Assembly (NCBI RefSeq): GCF_018588885.1
Contig: NZ_JAFFIW010000004.1
Location: 1-64,000, forward strand
Source of the DNA: Mesorhizobium sp. dw_380
GTDB lineage: Bacteria; Pseudomonadota; Alphaproteobacteria; Rhizobiales; Rhizobiaceae
Length of the DNA stretch: 64,000 bases
Reading direction: 5' to 3'
The translations under genes and the position numbers were made by a program. This document shows positions 37,982-46,191 of the stretch, piece after piece (the stretch's first letter is position 1; every line of letters begins with the position of its first letter). Below the pieces are notes generated by a model. That model was not told the DNA's origin. It made no database searches and saw nothing but the letters and a program-made list of their open reading frames with translations.

Positions 37982-38976
37982 GCAAGCAGCTGCTTGCGGT
38001 CGACACGCTCCTGCTGCGGCGAGCGGGCATAGAGCTCGCGATAGCATTTCGAGAAATGCGAGGCCGAGACGAAGCCGCAGGCGACAGCCACCTCGACCAC
38101 CGGCATTGACGACTGGATCAGCAGATGCCTCGCACGATCGAGCCGGATTTCCAGATAGTAGCGGGCGGGCGACCGCCCCATCTCCGTGCGGAACAGGCGC
38201 TCGATCTGGCGGCGCGAGAGGTCGACATGGTCTGCGATCTCGATCAGCGACAGCGGCTCGGAGAGATTTGCCTCCATCAGCTCGATGATGGTCAGCACTT
38301 TCGAGTTCTGCACGCCGAGGCGGGCGCGCAGCGGCAGGCGCTGGCGGTCGGTCGGGCTGCGCACGCGGTCGGTCAGCACCTGCTCGCAGACCCGGTTGAC
38401 GAGGCTCTCGTCGAAATCATCGCCGATCAGCTTCAGCATCATGTCGAGCGCTGCGGTTCCGCCGGCGCAGGTGTAGATGTTCTGGTCGATCTCGAAGAGG
38501 TCGGCAAAGACATTGGCCTTCGGAAATGCCTCGGAAAAGCCCGGCAGGTTTTCCCAATGGATGGCGCAGCGCTTGTTCGACAGCAGGCCGGCGGCGGCGA
38601 GGATGTGCGCGCCGGTGCAGAGCCCGCCGACCGCGACGCCGCGATTGTACTCTTCGCGCAGCCAGGCGAAGGCCGACTTGTTCTGGTAGCGCTCGACGTT
38701 GATACCGCTGCAGACGATGGCCATGTTGGGCCGTTCAGGGCCCGCCATCTTCTTGCGTTCCTCCTCGAGCGAGGTGTTGACTGCGCATTCGACGCCGTTC
38801 GAGGCGCGCACCGGCTTGCCGTCGATGCTGGCGAGGCGCCAGCGATAGGCCTCGTAGCCGAGCATGCGATTGGCTGAGCGCAGGGGGTCGAGCGCGGTCG
38901 CAAAAGCGATCATGGTGAAATCAGGGATAAGGAAGAACACAAACGATCGCTTGATCGGATGCTTGACGGCGTTCAC
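37975..38976 (-). CDS. GlxA-family transcriptional regulator (DJ-1/PfpI plus AraC)
   Basis: A 333-residue regulator: residues 10-190 form a DJ-1/PfpI amidotransferase-like sensor with GLCTGAHILAAAGLL near residue 120; residues 225-325 form an AraC-type double HTH (LSLIEIADHVDLSRRQIERLF and VVEVAVACGFVSASHFSKCY). GbdR, CdhR and SouR, which control glycine betaine, carnitine and sarcosine catabolism in pseudomonads, have this architecture. Two perfect palindromes lie in its upstream region, and related sequences are found near the MetV/MetF and MttB/corrinoid promoters. I infer it is the amine-catabolism regulator, possibly also controlling the convergent ABC importer. Confidence 0.88.
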   Translation of the reverse strand: MNAVKHPIKRSFVFFLIPDFTMIAFATALDPLRSANRMLGYEAYRWRLASIDGKPVRASNGVECAVNTSLEEERKKMAGPERPNMAIVCSGINVERYQNKSAFAWLREEYNRGVAVGGLCTGAHILAAAGLLSNKRCAIHWENLPGFSEAFPKANVFADLFEIDQNIYTCAGGTAALDMMLKLIGDDFDESLVNRVCEQVLTDRVRSPTDRQRLPLRARLGVQNSKVLTIIELMEANLSEPLSLIEIADHVDLSRRQIERLFRTEMGRSPARYYLEIRLDRARHLLIQSSMPVVEVAVACGFVSASHFSKCYRELYARSPQQERVDRKQLLAA

Positions 38977-39006
38977 GGGAACCTCATCTGGCCATGACGC
39001 GAACAG

Positions 39007-39032
39007 GATGTCGCGAATAGCATAGCGACATC
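39007..39032. promoter_or_regulatory. Perfect 26-bp palindrome upstream of the GlxA regulator
   Basis: GATGTCGC (39007-39014), a 10-bp spacer, then GCGACATC (39025-39032). It begins 31 bases upstream of the regulator start at 38976. The symmetric GTCGC/GCGAC halves fit a dimeric or tandem AraC-type site; autoregulation is inferred. Confidence 0.6.
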
Positions 39033-39080
39033 AGGAAAAACCATGCCTGTCAATTGGCTACGCTGCCGCGATGAGATTAA

Positions 39081-39102
39081 ATTTGCGACATGGGTCGCAA
39101 AT
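39081..39102. promoter_or_regulatory. Second palindrome upstream of the GlxA regulator
   Basis: ATTTGCGAC (39081-39089), ATGG, GTCGCAAAT (39094-39102): 9-bp perfect arms. It lies 105 bases upstream of the GlxA start. The TTTGCGAC half recurs near 48312, 52630 and 52687, beside the C1-transfer operons. Confidence 0.6.
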
Positions 39103-39144
39103 GGGCAATGCGATCGATGAACACGCCGGAGCGCGTGGCGACGG

Positions 39145-39179
39145 AACAAAAACGCCGCCTCGGCCAAGCCGGGCGGCGC
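39145..39179 (-). terminator. Rho-independent terminator for the 44-residue protein gene
   Basis: Read on the minus strand, CGCCGCC pairs with GGCGGCG, with an inner CGGC/GCCG pair, and the stem is followed by TTTTTGTT. It lies about 50 bases after the stop at 39228. Confidence 0.8.
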
Positions 39180-39227
39180 TACAGTGGTGAGAGCAGCGGC
39201 AGGGATGCGCTGCGCCCCGAAAGATCT

Positions 39228-39362
39228 TCAGGCGACGAAGCCGAGGCGCGCCGCGGCCATGGCGCCGGTCTGGCCGGGCATGGTGTTGGCAAGACGCTGA
39301 CGCTCGAGAGCGGTGGTGAGGTTCATTTCGCGACGGGCGAAAAGGCGGGCAAAAAGCTTCAT
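39228..39362 (-). CDS. Very small protein of 44 residues, function unknown
   Basis: The reading frame MKLFARLFARREMNLTTALE (first 20 residues) continues to a stop after 44 codons. It has GGAG six bases before the ATG at 39362 and its own terminator downstream, which supports a real transcript. The N-terminus is a basic amphipathic helix; the rest is Ala/Arg-rich and ends in ARLGFVA. It recalls the short amphipathic proteins found with DUF1127 genes in rhizobia but lacks the DUF1127 core. An in-frame ATG at 39368 would add two residues. Confidence 0.6.
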   Translation of the reverse strand: MKLFARLFARREMNLTTALERQRLANTMPGQTGAMAAARLGFVA

Positions 39363-39639
39363 GATCATCTCCATTCGGTTTGCTTAGACGGGTCGCCTTC
39401 GCTTGATGGAGTGGGGCAGCTCGTTTGCTGGCGGTGATATAGGCTTGTGTAAGTAAAAACTAAATCGCAAAAGCGAAGCGCTTGATATGAAAAGCGACAC
39501 CGAATGCGACAAATTTGGGCATGATGCCCAGAATCTATGATTGTTTACAGCCGGTTAGATCAAAAATGATGATGCTATGCGGCTTGTTCATATGCGCCAT
39601 GCAGCGGCGGCATGGCTCCTGAATTCATTTGAATACAAA
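39363..39639. other. Intergenic region without a visible gene
   Basis: Apart from the terminator at 39649 this gap has no convincing reading frame. It is AT-rich by local standards around 39449-39580 and must contain the promoter of the 44-residue protein gene. No strong palindrome was seen. Confidence 0.5.
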
Positions 39640-39648
39640 TAAAATAGA

Positions 39649-39683
39649 GAAGGCCTGCCGGGCGGGTTGCGCGGCAGGCCTTC
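39649..39683 (-). terminator. Terminator after the DUF1127 gene
   Basis: Perfect 12-bp arms GAAGGCCTGCCG (39649-39660) and CGGCAGGCCTTC (39672-39683). On the minus strand the stem is followed by TCTATTTTATTT. It lies 20 bases past the stop at 39703. Confidence 0.85.
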
Positions 39684-39702
39684 AGCACTTGCTACACACG
39701 AT

Positions 39703-39888
39703 TTACTTTGCTCCAGCCCAGGATCCGATGCCGTTGCGAATACCGGTCTTGGCGTCGGAAGCCTCAGGCCAGCCGATATCCTTCTGCAGTTCGATCGGCA
39801 AGGAGCGGATGGCGCGTTCGGTCTGATAGCGGGCGCGGGCCGCGCTGAATTCGGTCGCGATGCGGCCGAGGGACGACAGGATAGACAT
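39703..39888 (-). CDS. DUF1127 small protein
   Basis: A 61-residue protein with the DUF1127 core RAIRSLPIELQKDIGWPEA (about residues 25-43). AAGGAG precedes the ATG. Short DUF1127 proteins are Arg-rich; in Agrobacterium they have been linked to phosphate, carbon and RNA metabolism. It is divergent from a LysR regulator gene, which may control it, and it has its own terminator. A second family member lies at 42231. Confidence 0.85.
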   Translation of the reverse strand: MSILSSLGRIATEFSAARARYQTERAIRSLPIELQKDIGWPEASDAKTGIRNGIGSWAGAK

Positions 39889-40113
39889 TTCATTTCTCCT
39901 TATGTGCCGGGGCAGGGATTGCCAGGCAGCAGCCGGGTTACGTCAGGTCTGTTTCAGCTTCATTTCATGTCGATTGCGGGTTTGTGTCTTGGTCGTTTCG
40001 TGGCTGCTTGTGGCAGCATCCGTAATCGATGGAGTTGACTATGCTTCCGATCTGATGTTCAATCAAACGAAATGGAATGATGCTTTGTATCAGAAAAATT
40101 GAAGGCTGATCGC

Positions 40114-41013
40114 ATGAACGCCCCACTCAATCATCCGCTGCCGCTGCTCGATCTCGACGTTTTGCGCACTTTCGTGGCGATTGCCGAGACCGGCAGTTTC
40201 ACCACCGCCGCCAATGCCGTCTTTCGCACGCCGTCGGCGGTGTCGATGCAGATCAAGAAGCTGGAAGACATTCTTGGCCGCTCGGTGTTCGCGCGCGACG
40301 CGCGTTCGGTGACGCTGACCACGGACGGCGAGGTGCTGCTCGGCTACGCCCGCCGGCTGCTGTCGATCAATCGCGAGGTGGTGTCGAAGTTCATCATTCC
40401 CGATATCGTCGGCGTGGTGCGGCTCGGCTCGCCGGACGATTATGGCGAGCGCGTGCTGCCGCATGTGCTGAAGCGTTTCGCGCAGTCGCACCCCTCGATC
40501 GCCGTCGACGTCACCATCGACCAGAGCAGCAACCTGCGCCGACGCATGGACGACCGGGCGCTCGACATCACGCTTCTGACCAACTCCTACAAGACCAGCG
40601 CCCTCGGCGCCGAGGTGCTGCTGACCGAGCCGATCGTGTGGGCCGGCGCCAAGGGCGGCTGCGCGCATCTGCGTGAACCGCTGCCGGTGTCACTGTGGGA
40701 AGAGGGTTGCGCCTGGCGGGCCGGCGCGCTCGAAGCGTTGGGCCGCGAAGGGCGCAACTACCGTATTGCCTATATGAGCGCCCATACGGCCGGGCAGCGG
40801 GCCGCCATCATGTCCGATCTCGCCGTGGCGCCGCTGCCGAAGTCCTTCCTCGGCAACGACATGGTCGAACTCTGCCCGAAGGACGGCATGCCCGATATCG
40901 GCACCTACAATCTGGCGATGGTGGTGGCGCCGGACGCCAGCGCGCCGGTCAAGGCCGTCGCCGACCATATCCGCGCGACGTTCGAAGTGTTCCGGGAAAC
41001 CGGCAAGTTCTGA
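40114..41013 (+). CDS. LysR-family transcriptional regulator
   Basis: A 299-residue regulator: winged HTH in residues 10-70 (LRTFVAIAETGSFTTAANAV, then SAVSMQIKKLE) and a LysR substrate-binding domain (about 95-290). Divergent placement next to a DUF1127 gene suggests it controls that gene. The start at 40114 follows GAAGG. The 225-bp divergent gap is AT-rich near 40060-40100, where a TCTGAT/ATCAGA pair with 6-bp arms could be part of a LysR site. Confidence 0.88.
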   Translation: MNAPLNHPLPLLDLDVLRTFVAIAETGSFTTAANAVFRTPSAVSMQIKKLEDILGRSVFARDARSVTLTTDGEVLLGYARRLLSINREVVSKFIIPDIVGVVRLGSPDDYGERVLPHVLKRFAQSHPSIAVDVTIDQSSNLRRRMDDRALDITLLTNSYKTSALGAEVLLTEPIVWAGAKGGCAHLREPLPVSLWEEGCAWRAGALEALGREGRNYRIAYMSAHTAGQRAAIMSDLAVAPLPKSFLGNDMVELCPKDGMPDIGTYNLAMVVAPDASAPVKAVADHIRATFEVFRETGKF

Positions 41014-41046
41014 TCCGCGAGCAACGTCAGATTCAAGCTGGATGCA

Positions 41047-42006
41047 CTATTGCGCCGCCTCGGCGGAGGGCGCTTCGAGCCCTGTCCTCTTGCCTTGCCT
41101 GATCGGCGGGCGGCTCTCACTTAGAAACGCGGCGATGCGTTCGCGCGCGCGTCGCGATTCCGGCATGTCGATCAGCGGCCAGACATGAAACATGCCTTCC
41201 TCGTATATGACCTCGACCTCGACGCCGGCTGCACGCGCTTTTTGCGCGAAGATCAAATTGTCGGGCGTGAGGAGATCACGCGAGCCCGTCAGAAGCAATG
41301 TCTTGGGCAACACCGAGAGATCGCCATAGACCGGACTGATATGCCAGTCCGCCGGATCCATTCCTGCACTGTAGAGCCGTATCGCCTCCCGTCCGCCCGC
41401 GATGCCCAACCAGGGATCGTTCCGCTCCGCCTCGAACACTTCGGGGTTCGCAAGCGAAACGTCGAGGCCGGGTGAAATCAGCACATGGCGCGACGGCAGC
41501 GGCTGACCCTCTTTGGCCGCCATCATGGTGAGCACCACGGCCATGTTGCCGCCGGCGGAGTCGCCCACGAAGACGATGTCCTCCGGTTCGGTCTCTTCGA
41601 GCATCCGGCGATAGACCTCGCCGACCATGCCGAACATCGCGTGGAAATCATGTTCGGGGGCGATGGGGTAGATCGGCACGGTTATGGCATAGCCGAGCCG
41701 GTCAGCCATGTCCGCGATCAGATGCCAATGATAGGGTGTGATTTCAAAGACATAGGCGCCGCCGTGCAGGTAGAGTATCCGCTTTCGTACGCCGGCCCTG
41801 GGAGCGATCTCGTAAACCGCGAAGCCGTCAACGGCGCGCATCTCGATGTTGAAACGCTGATGCAGCGAGGCCGGCGGGTGATGGTCCTCGGTCCTGCGTG
41901 CGGCAGCAATCCAGCGCTGCAGGTTTTCCGGGCTGGAAAACGCCTTTTTACGGCTGTACCTGAGCACGAAGGAGACGACGTGGCTTTTCAAACTTGGCAT
42001 GCGCAT
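41047..42006 (-). CDS. Alpha/beta hydrolase, hormone-sensitive-lipase-type esterase
   Basis: A 319-residue family IV esterase: YLHGGAYVF (about 79-87) is the HGG oxyanion motif, FVGDSAGGNMA (about 145) holds the nucleophile Ser, GSRDLLTPD (about 243) the acid and GMFHVWPL (about 275) the His. It probably hydrolyses short acyl esters. It is convergent with the LysR gene, and the substrate is unknown. ATGs at 42006 and 42000 are both possible starts. Confidence 0.87.
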   Translation of the reverse strand: MRMPSLKSHVVSFVLRYSRKKAFSSPENLQRWIAAARRTEDHHPPASLHQRFNIEMRAVDGFAVYEIAPRAGVRKRILYLHGGAYVFEITPYHWHLIADMADRLGYAITVPIYPIAPEHDFHAMFGMVGEVYRRMLEETEPEDIVFVGDSAGGNMAVVLTMMAAKEGQPLPSRHVLISPGLDVSLANPEVFEAERNDPWLGIAGGREAIRLYSAGMDPADWHISPVYGDLSVLPKTLLLTGSRDLLTPDNLIFAQKARAAGVEVEVIYEEGMFHVWPLIDMPESRRARERIAAFLSESRPPIRQGKRTGLEAPSAEAAQ

Positions 42007-42230
42007 ACACGAACTTCGGCGACAGCCGACTAAGAGAATTCTCCCCTCGCTTTGAAGATCGTGCCCCAGCCGAAAATGTCAAGATTTGCGCCGTGTCCAC
42101 ACGCTGCTGTGATCCACGCCGCGTCGTCAGCGACGCTGCAAGAGCGCGGCGCGCAACCGGTTGCTGACCATCGAGGACTTCCGAGGTCCCCGACGGCGGC
42201 CGAGCAATTTGCATTTCTCAGCGAAAGTCA

Positions 42231-42416
42231 TCAGCGCCCCGCACCCAGAAGCAGCGAGGCGAGTGCAGCCTGCGGATCGTTCGGCGGCGATGCCGGCCAG
42301 CCGATGTCCTTCTGGACATGCGCCGGCAGGCTGTTCAGTGCGCGGATCGCTTTATTCCTGGCATGGGCCTGCCTGATGGTGACACCGAAGCGGCCGAGAT
42401 TTTCGAACATCAACAT
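42231..42416 (-). CDS. DUF1127 small protein, second copy
   Basis: A 61-residue protein with the DUF1127 core KAIRALNSLPAHVQKDIGWP. It shares the layout and KDIGWPA motif of the copy at 39703. GGGAG lies six bases before the ATG at 42416, and an ATG two codons upstream abuts the ribosome site, so 42416 is preferred. A palindromic repeat lies upstream at 42463. Confidence 0.8.
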   Translation of the reverse strand: MLMFENLGRFGVTIRQAHARNKAIRALNSLPAHVQKDIGWPASPPNDPQAALASLLLGAGR

Positions 42417-42462
42417 TTTCATCTCCCTTGAAGAGCAGCGGTGCCAAGGACTTGTTCATGGC

Positions 42463-42507
42463 GCATGTCGTTTTCCCAAAACCGCTGAGCACTTTTGGGC
42501 GACATGC
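42463..42507. repeat. Palindromic repeat, GCATGTCG family
   Basis: Outer arms GCATGTCG (42463-42470) and CGACATGC (42500-42507); inner CCCAAAA and TTTTGGG. The same element, inverted, occurs at 62678-62724. It is a dispersed rhizobial intergenic palindrome. Confidence 0.75.
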
Positions 42508-42654
42508 TTCGGCGACCGCTCGATGCCGGGTAAATGCACTTGCCATGTATCGGATGGATTTCGCGAAAACAGCGTTTCGGTTTCCAGATCGGCGCGATTT
42601 GGAAACATTTGCATACAAATGAGTTTGGAGTGGCGGCAGCTTGGGCGCGGCTGG

Positions 42655-44724
42655 TTATTCCCGACCACGCCGCGCCGCGTGGCCTTCGCGCGAACGCCGG
42701 CGCGGGGTGGCGTCGCCGGCGATGCCGTCCTCGCTGACCGTCTTGCGTGGCGGCAGCTTCACCGCCGCCGACAGTTTCGGGAACGGATCGACCTTGTTGG
42801 GCAGCGCCATGGCGTAGACGAAATGCTCCTGGAATTTCGGTTCCAGCGCGGTCTCGATCTTCTCGATCTGGCTCACCGTCTCCTCGATCTCGCGGCGATA
42901 GCCGCGGTTCAAGAGCGCCATGCGCGCACCGGCGCCGGCGGCGTTGCCGACGGCCGAGACCTTGTCGAGGTCGCAGTCGGGGATCAGGCCCAGCACCATG
43001 GCGTATTTCGGATCGATGAAGGAGCCGAAGGCGCCGGCGAAGTGGATGCGATCGACATGCTCCGTGTTCTGCTTTTCCATCAACAGCTTGGTGCCGGCAT
43101 AAAGGGCCGCCTTGGCAAGCTGGATGGCGCGCACATCGGTCTGGGTGATGGTGATCTTCGGCTCGCCGTCCTTCAGCACATAGGAGAAGGTGCGGCCATT
43201 GGCGACGACCCGTGGCGAACGTGCGGCAAGTGACCCGTCGACGACGCCATCCTCCGAAATGACGCCGGCGAGATACATCTCCGCCACGATCTCGATGATG
43301 CCGGAGCCGCAGATGCCGGTGACACCGGTTGCCTGCACGCTGTCGAGGAAACCCGGCTCGTCGGACCACAGTTCCGAGCCGATGACGCGGTATTTCGGCT
43401 CCAGCGTGTCGGGGTCGATGCGCACGCGCTCGATGGCGCCGGGGGCGGCACGCTGGCCGCCGGAGATTTCGGCGCCCTCGAAGGCCGGACCAGTGGGAGA
43501 GGAGGCGGCCACGACGCGCGCGCGATTGCCGAGCACGATCTCGGCATTGGTGCCGACGTCGACGATCAGCATCATCTCGTCCTGGCGATGCGGCCCTTCC
43601 GACAGCGTGACCGCCGCCGCGTCGGCGCCGACATGGCCGGCAATGCAAGGCAACATGTAGAGCCGCGCGCCCTGGTTAAGCTTGAGGCCGATGTCGGATG
43701 CCTTGATACGTACCGCGCCCGAAACGGCGAGCGCGAAGGGGGCGCCGCCGAGTTCGGTCGGATCGATGCCGAGGAACAGATGGTGCATGATCGGATTGCC
43801 GACGAAGACGGAATCCAGAATGTCGTTGCGCTGGACGTTGCCTTCCGCGCAGACCTTGTCGACAAGGCTGGAGATCGCCTCGCGCACGGCAACAGTCATG
43901 CCCTCGCGGCCATCCGGGTTCATCATCACATAGGAGACGCGGCTCATCAGATCCTCGCCGAAGCGGATTTGCGGGTTCGACGTGCCGGAGGAGGCTGCGA
44001 CGCGGCCCGACAGCAGCGACACCAGATGCATGGCGATGGTGGTCGAGCCGATGTCGCAGGCAAGGCCATAGGCTTCGTTCTTGAGGCCTGGCCATAGCGC
44101 GATGACACGCGCGATGTCGCTGTCGGCATCCTTGTGGATTGCGGCGGTCGCGGTCCAGTTGCCCTTGCGCAATATGCCTTGCACTTGTGGCAGCAGGTAG
44201 AAGTCGAATTCGAGGTTCTTGAAACCCCAGTCCTTCATCAGCGCGATCTTCAGCCGGTCGAGATCGCCGAGCGGTTTGTGCATGTCGGGCTCTTCGATCT
44301 CGACATAGCACATGCGGATCGCGGCATCGCGGGCGATCACCCTAGTGTCGGCATCCTTGCGGATGGTCTGCGCATTGATGACGGTATCCTGCGGCACGTC
44401 GATGACGAGGTCGCCGAGGATCTGCGCCGAGCAGGAGAGGCGGCGTCGTTCGGGCAGGCCGCGCACGCGTTCGTAGCGCTCTTCCTTGGGCCCCTTGGGC
44501 GAGATGTGATCGTTGGAGGAGACGATCTTGTGCTTGGCGAAATTGCCTTCCTGCACCTCGACCTGGCAGCGCCCGCACGTGGCGCGGCCACCGCACACGC
44601 TTTCGACATAGACGCCAAGCTGGCGCGCGGCATCCAGCACCGGCGTTCCGACCGGAAACCGACCGCGCTTGCCCGACGGCATGAACAGCACGAGTGGATC
44701 GGTGATGTTGGCAGGCGAGTTCAT
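42655..44724 (-). CDS. RACo-like corrinoid reactivation protein (2Fe-2S ferredoxin plus ASKHA domain)
   Basis: A 689-residue protein. Residues 10-105 are a plant-type [2Fe-2S] ferredoxin with Cys44, Cys50, Cys53 (CGGRATCGRC) and Cys98. A linker leads to the ASKHA ATPase-like domain (GLACDIGSTTIAMHL near 220; MLIVDVGTNAEIVLG near 400; FAGAFGSFIDP near 580). Proteins of this kind (RACo, RamA-like in function) reduce inactive Co(II) corrinoid back to Co(I) using ATP. This one would repair the MttB partner corrinoid protein at 51836. The last 17 residues (TPRRRSREGHAARRGRE) form an Arg-rich tail also seen on other members of this system. It is a single gene, divergent from a small membrane protein gene. 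Confidence 0.88.
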   Translation of the reverse strand: MNSPANITDPLVLFMPSGKRGRFPVGTPVLDAARQLGVYVESVCGGRATCGRCQVEVQEGNFAKHKIVSSNDHISPKGPKEERYERVRGLPERRRLSCSAQILGDLVIDVPQDTVINAQTIRKDADTRVIARDAAIRMCYVEIEEPDMHKPLGDLDRLKIALMKDWGFKNLEFDFYLLPQVQGILRKGNWTATAAIHKDADSDIARVIALWPGLKNEAYGLACDIGSTTIAMHLVSLLSGRVAASSGTSNPQIRFGEDLMSRVSYVMMNPDGREGMTVAVREAISSLVDKVCAEGNVQRNDILDSVFVGNPIMHHLFLGIDPTELGGAPFALAVSGAVRIKASDIGLKLNQGARLYMLPCIAGHVGADAAAVTLSEGPHRQDEMMLIVDVGTNAEIVLGNRARVVAASSPTGPAFEGAEISGGQRAAPGAIERVRIDPDTLEPKYRVIGSELWSDEPGFLDSVQATGVTGICGSGIIEIVAEMYLAGVISEDGVVDGSLAARSPRVVANGRTFSYVLKDGEPKITITQTDVRAIQLAKAALYAGTKLLMEKQNTEHVDRIHFAGAFGSFIDPKYAMVLGLIPDCDLDKVSAVGNAAGAGARMALLNRGYRREIEETVSQIEKIETALEPKFQEHFVYAMALPNKVDPFPKLSAAVKLPPRKTVSEDGIAGDATPRRRSREGHAARRGRE

Positions 44725-44813
44725 GCGTGCACGTGTCTCGGTAAGGATTGTCGATACCGTTTAACGGATCGTTTCATTATTGGGCGGAGTGTCTGATCGT
44801 CCAGAGGCCAATC

Positions 44814-45056
44814 ATGTCCGATCTCCTGCTGTCCGGCATATTCACTGTCTTTACCATGGTGCGCCTGCTCAAGGGTCCATGGCTGCGCAATCCGCAATAT
44901 CTGGCCTCCGGAATTCTCGGCACGATTGTGGCAGTGCTGCTGCTGCACGGGTTCTGGCCTGCTTACGACGATGATTTCGTCATAGGCGGCGTGACCGGCA
45001 TATTTGGCTCGTGGGCGGGAATGGCGTTGTTCGACGCCATATTGGGTATCGCCTGA
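44814..45056 (+). CDS. Small membrane protein of unknown function
   Basis: An 80-residue protein with two or three hydrophobic helices (LLLSGIFTVFTMV, GILGTIVAVLLLHGFW, VIGGVTGIFGSWAGMALF) joined by short loops. No known family is recognised. It lies between the RACo gene and the methyl-THF methyltransferase gene, divergent from the first. The start at 44814 places helix 1 at the N-terminus. Confidence 0.55.
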   Translation: MSDLLLSGIFTVFTMVRLLKGPWLRNPQYLASGILGTIVAVLLLHGFWPAYDDDFVIGGVTGIFGSWAGMALFDAILGIA

Positions 45057-45135
45057 CCGCAACGCAGACCCGTCCGACCGCATCGATGATGCGATCGGTC
45101 CAGCGTGGTTTGCAGTGCGGCTCACGATTGCGCGC

Positions 45136-46110
45136 TTATCCTCTGGCCATGCGGGCTTCACGGCCACCGCGACGGCGACCGCCGCCATTGCCGCCTTCAC
45201 CGGGTGCGTTGACCGCCGTTGGCGCCGCGACCGCCTGGCCGCCTTCGGCAGGCTTGTAGTCCTTGTAGGTACGGATCCAGTTGGTGCAGTTCTCGTCGGT
45301 GCCGTTCAGCACATTGGCGCCGCGAACGGCTTCCATTTCCTGCGGCCGCACCGGATTCATGATCGCGCTCGTCATGCCGGCGCCGATCACCATCGGGATG
45401 AAGGCGGCGTTGATGCCGTGGCGGTGCGGCAGGCCGAAGGAGATGTTTGACAGGCCGCAAGTGGTGTTGACCTTGAGCTCTTCGCGCAGCCGACGCAGCA
45501 GCGCGAACACCTGGCGGCCGGCATCGCCCAGCGCGCCGATCGGCATGACCAGCGGGTCGACGACGACGTCATGCGCCGGAATGCCGAAATCGGCGCAGCG
45601 CTGCACGATCTTCTTGGCGACGGCGAAGCGCACGTCCGGATCCATCGAAATGCCGGTCTCGTCGTTGGAGATGGCAACGACCGGCACATTGTATTTCTTG
45701 ATCAGCGGCAGGATGGCTTCGAGCTTTTCCTCTTCGCCGGTGACGGAATTGACCAGCGGGCGGCCCTTGGCGACCTTGAGTGCCGCCTCGATCGCGGCGG
45801 TGACGGAGGAGTCGATCGACAGCGGCAGGTCGACCAGGCCCTGCACGATTTCCAGCGTCTGCACCAGCAGTGCCGGCTCGGTCGCGTTAGGGTCGACCGC
45901 GGTGACACCGGCATTGACGTCGAGCATGGTGGCGCCGCAGGCGGCCTGTTCCAGCGCGTCCTTGATGACGGTCTCGAAATTGCCGGCGACCATCTCGGCG
46001 GCGAGCTTCTTGCGACCGGTCGGGTTGATGCGCTCGCCAATCACGCAGAAGGGCTGGTCGAAGCCGATGATGATTTCTCGTGTCGCCGAGGCAACGATGG
46101 TCCGGGTCAT
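45136..46110 (-). CDS. Methyltetrahydrofolate:corrinoid methyltransferase (pterin-binding domain)
   Basis: A 324-residue pterin-binding barrel of the AcsE/MtgA/MetH-folate-domain family. VIGERINPTGRKK (about 23-35) and MLDVNAGVTAVDP (about 62) bind the pterin; ISNDETGISMDPD-type loop near 147 and TTCGLSNISFGLPHR near 217 are typical. It would move methyl between the corrinoid protein and THF. The last 21 residues are Gly/Arg-rich (GGGRRRGGREARMARG), an extension absent from AcsE as I recall it. A GATATAAAGA palindrome lies 17-38 bases upstream. Next to MetF and MetV, it supports oxidation of methyl-THF. Confidence 0.88.
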   Translation of the reverse strand: MTRTIVASATREIIIGFDQPFCVIGERINPTGRKKLAAEMVAGNFETVIKDALEQAACGATMLDVNAGVTAVDPNATEPALLVQTLEIVQGLVDLPLSIDSSVTAAIEAALKVAKGRPLVNSVTGEEEKLEAILPLIKKYNVPVVAISNDETGISMDPDVRFAVAKKIVQRCADFGIPAHDVVVDPLVMPIGALGDAGRQVFALLRRLREELKVNTTCGLSNISFGLPHRHGINAAFIPMVIGAGMTSAIMNPVRPQEMEAVRGANVLNGTDENCTNWIRTYKDYKPAEGGQAVAAPTAVNAPGEGGNGGGRRRGGREARMARG

Positions 46111-46126
46111 GAAATCTCTCCGTCGT

Positions 46127-46148
46127 GATATAAAGAGTTCTTTATATC
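46127..46148. promoter_or_regulatory. 22-bp palindromic operator upstream of the methyl-THF methyltransferase
   Basis: GATATAAAGA (46127-46136), GT, TCTTTATATC (46139-46148): 10-bp perfect arms. A version with one mismatch occurs upstream of bmt (60435-60456). The shape resembles ArsR-family sites such as SahR operators of methionine-cycle genes; the regulator is not in this window. Confidence 0.7.
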
Positions 46149-46191
46149 GTTATCTGATTTCGATCAAGCGAATGGTGGTCCTCCGCGCGGA

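Noticed and set aside
39090..39437. An open frame on the plus strand across the small gene at 39228.
   Set aside because: Its product has no ordered features, it runs through a terminator hairpin, and the minus-strand 44-codon gene has a much better ribosome site.
40060..40100. TCTGAT...ATCAGA pair before the LysR gene as a firm operator.
   Set aside because: Only six-base arms with a long spacer; too weak to list separately.
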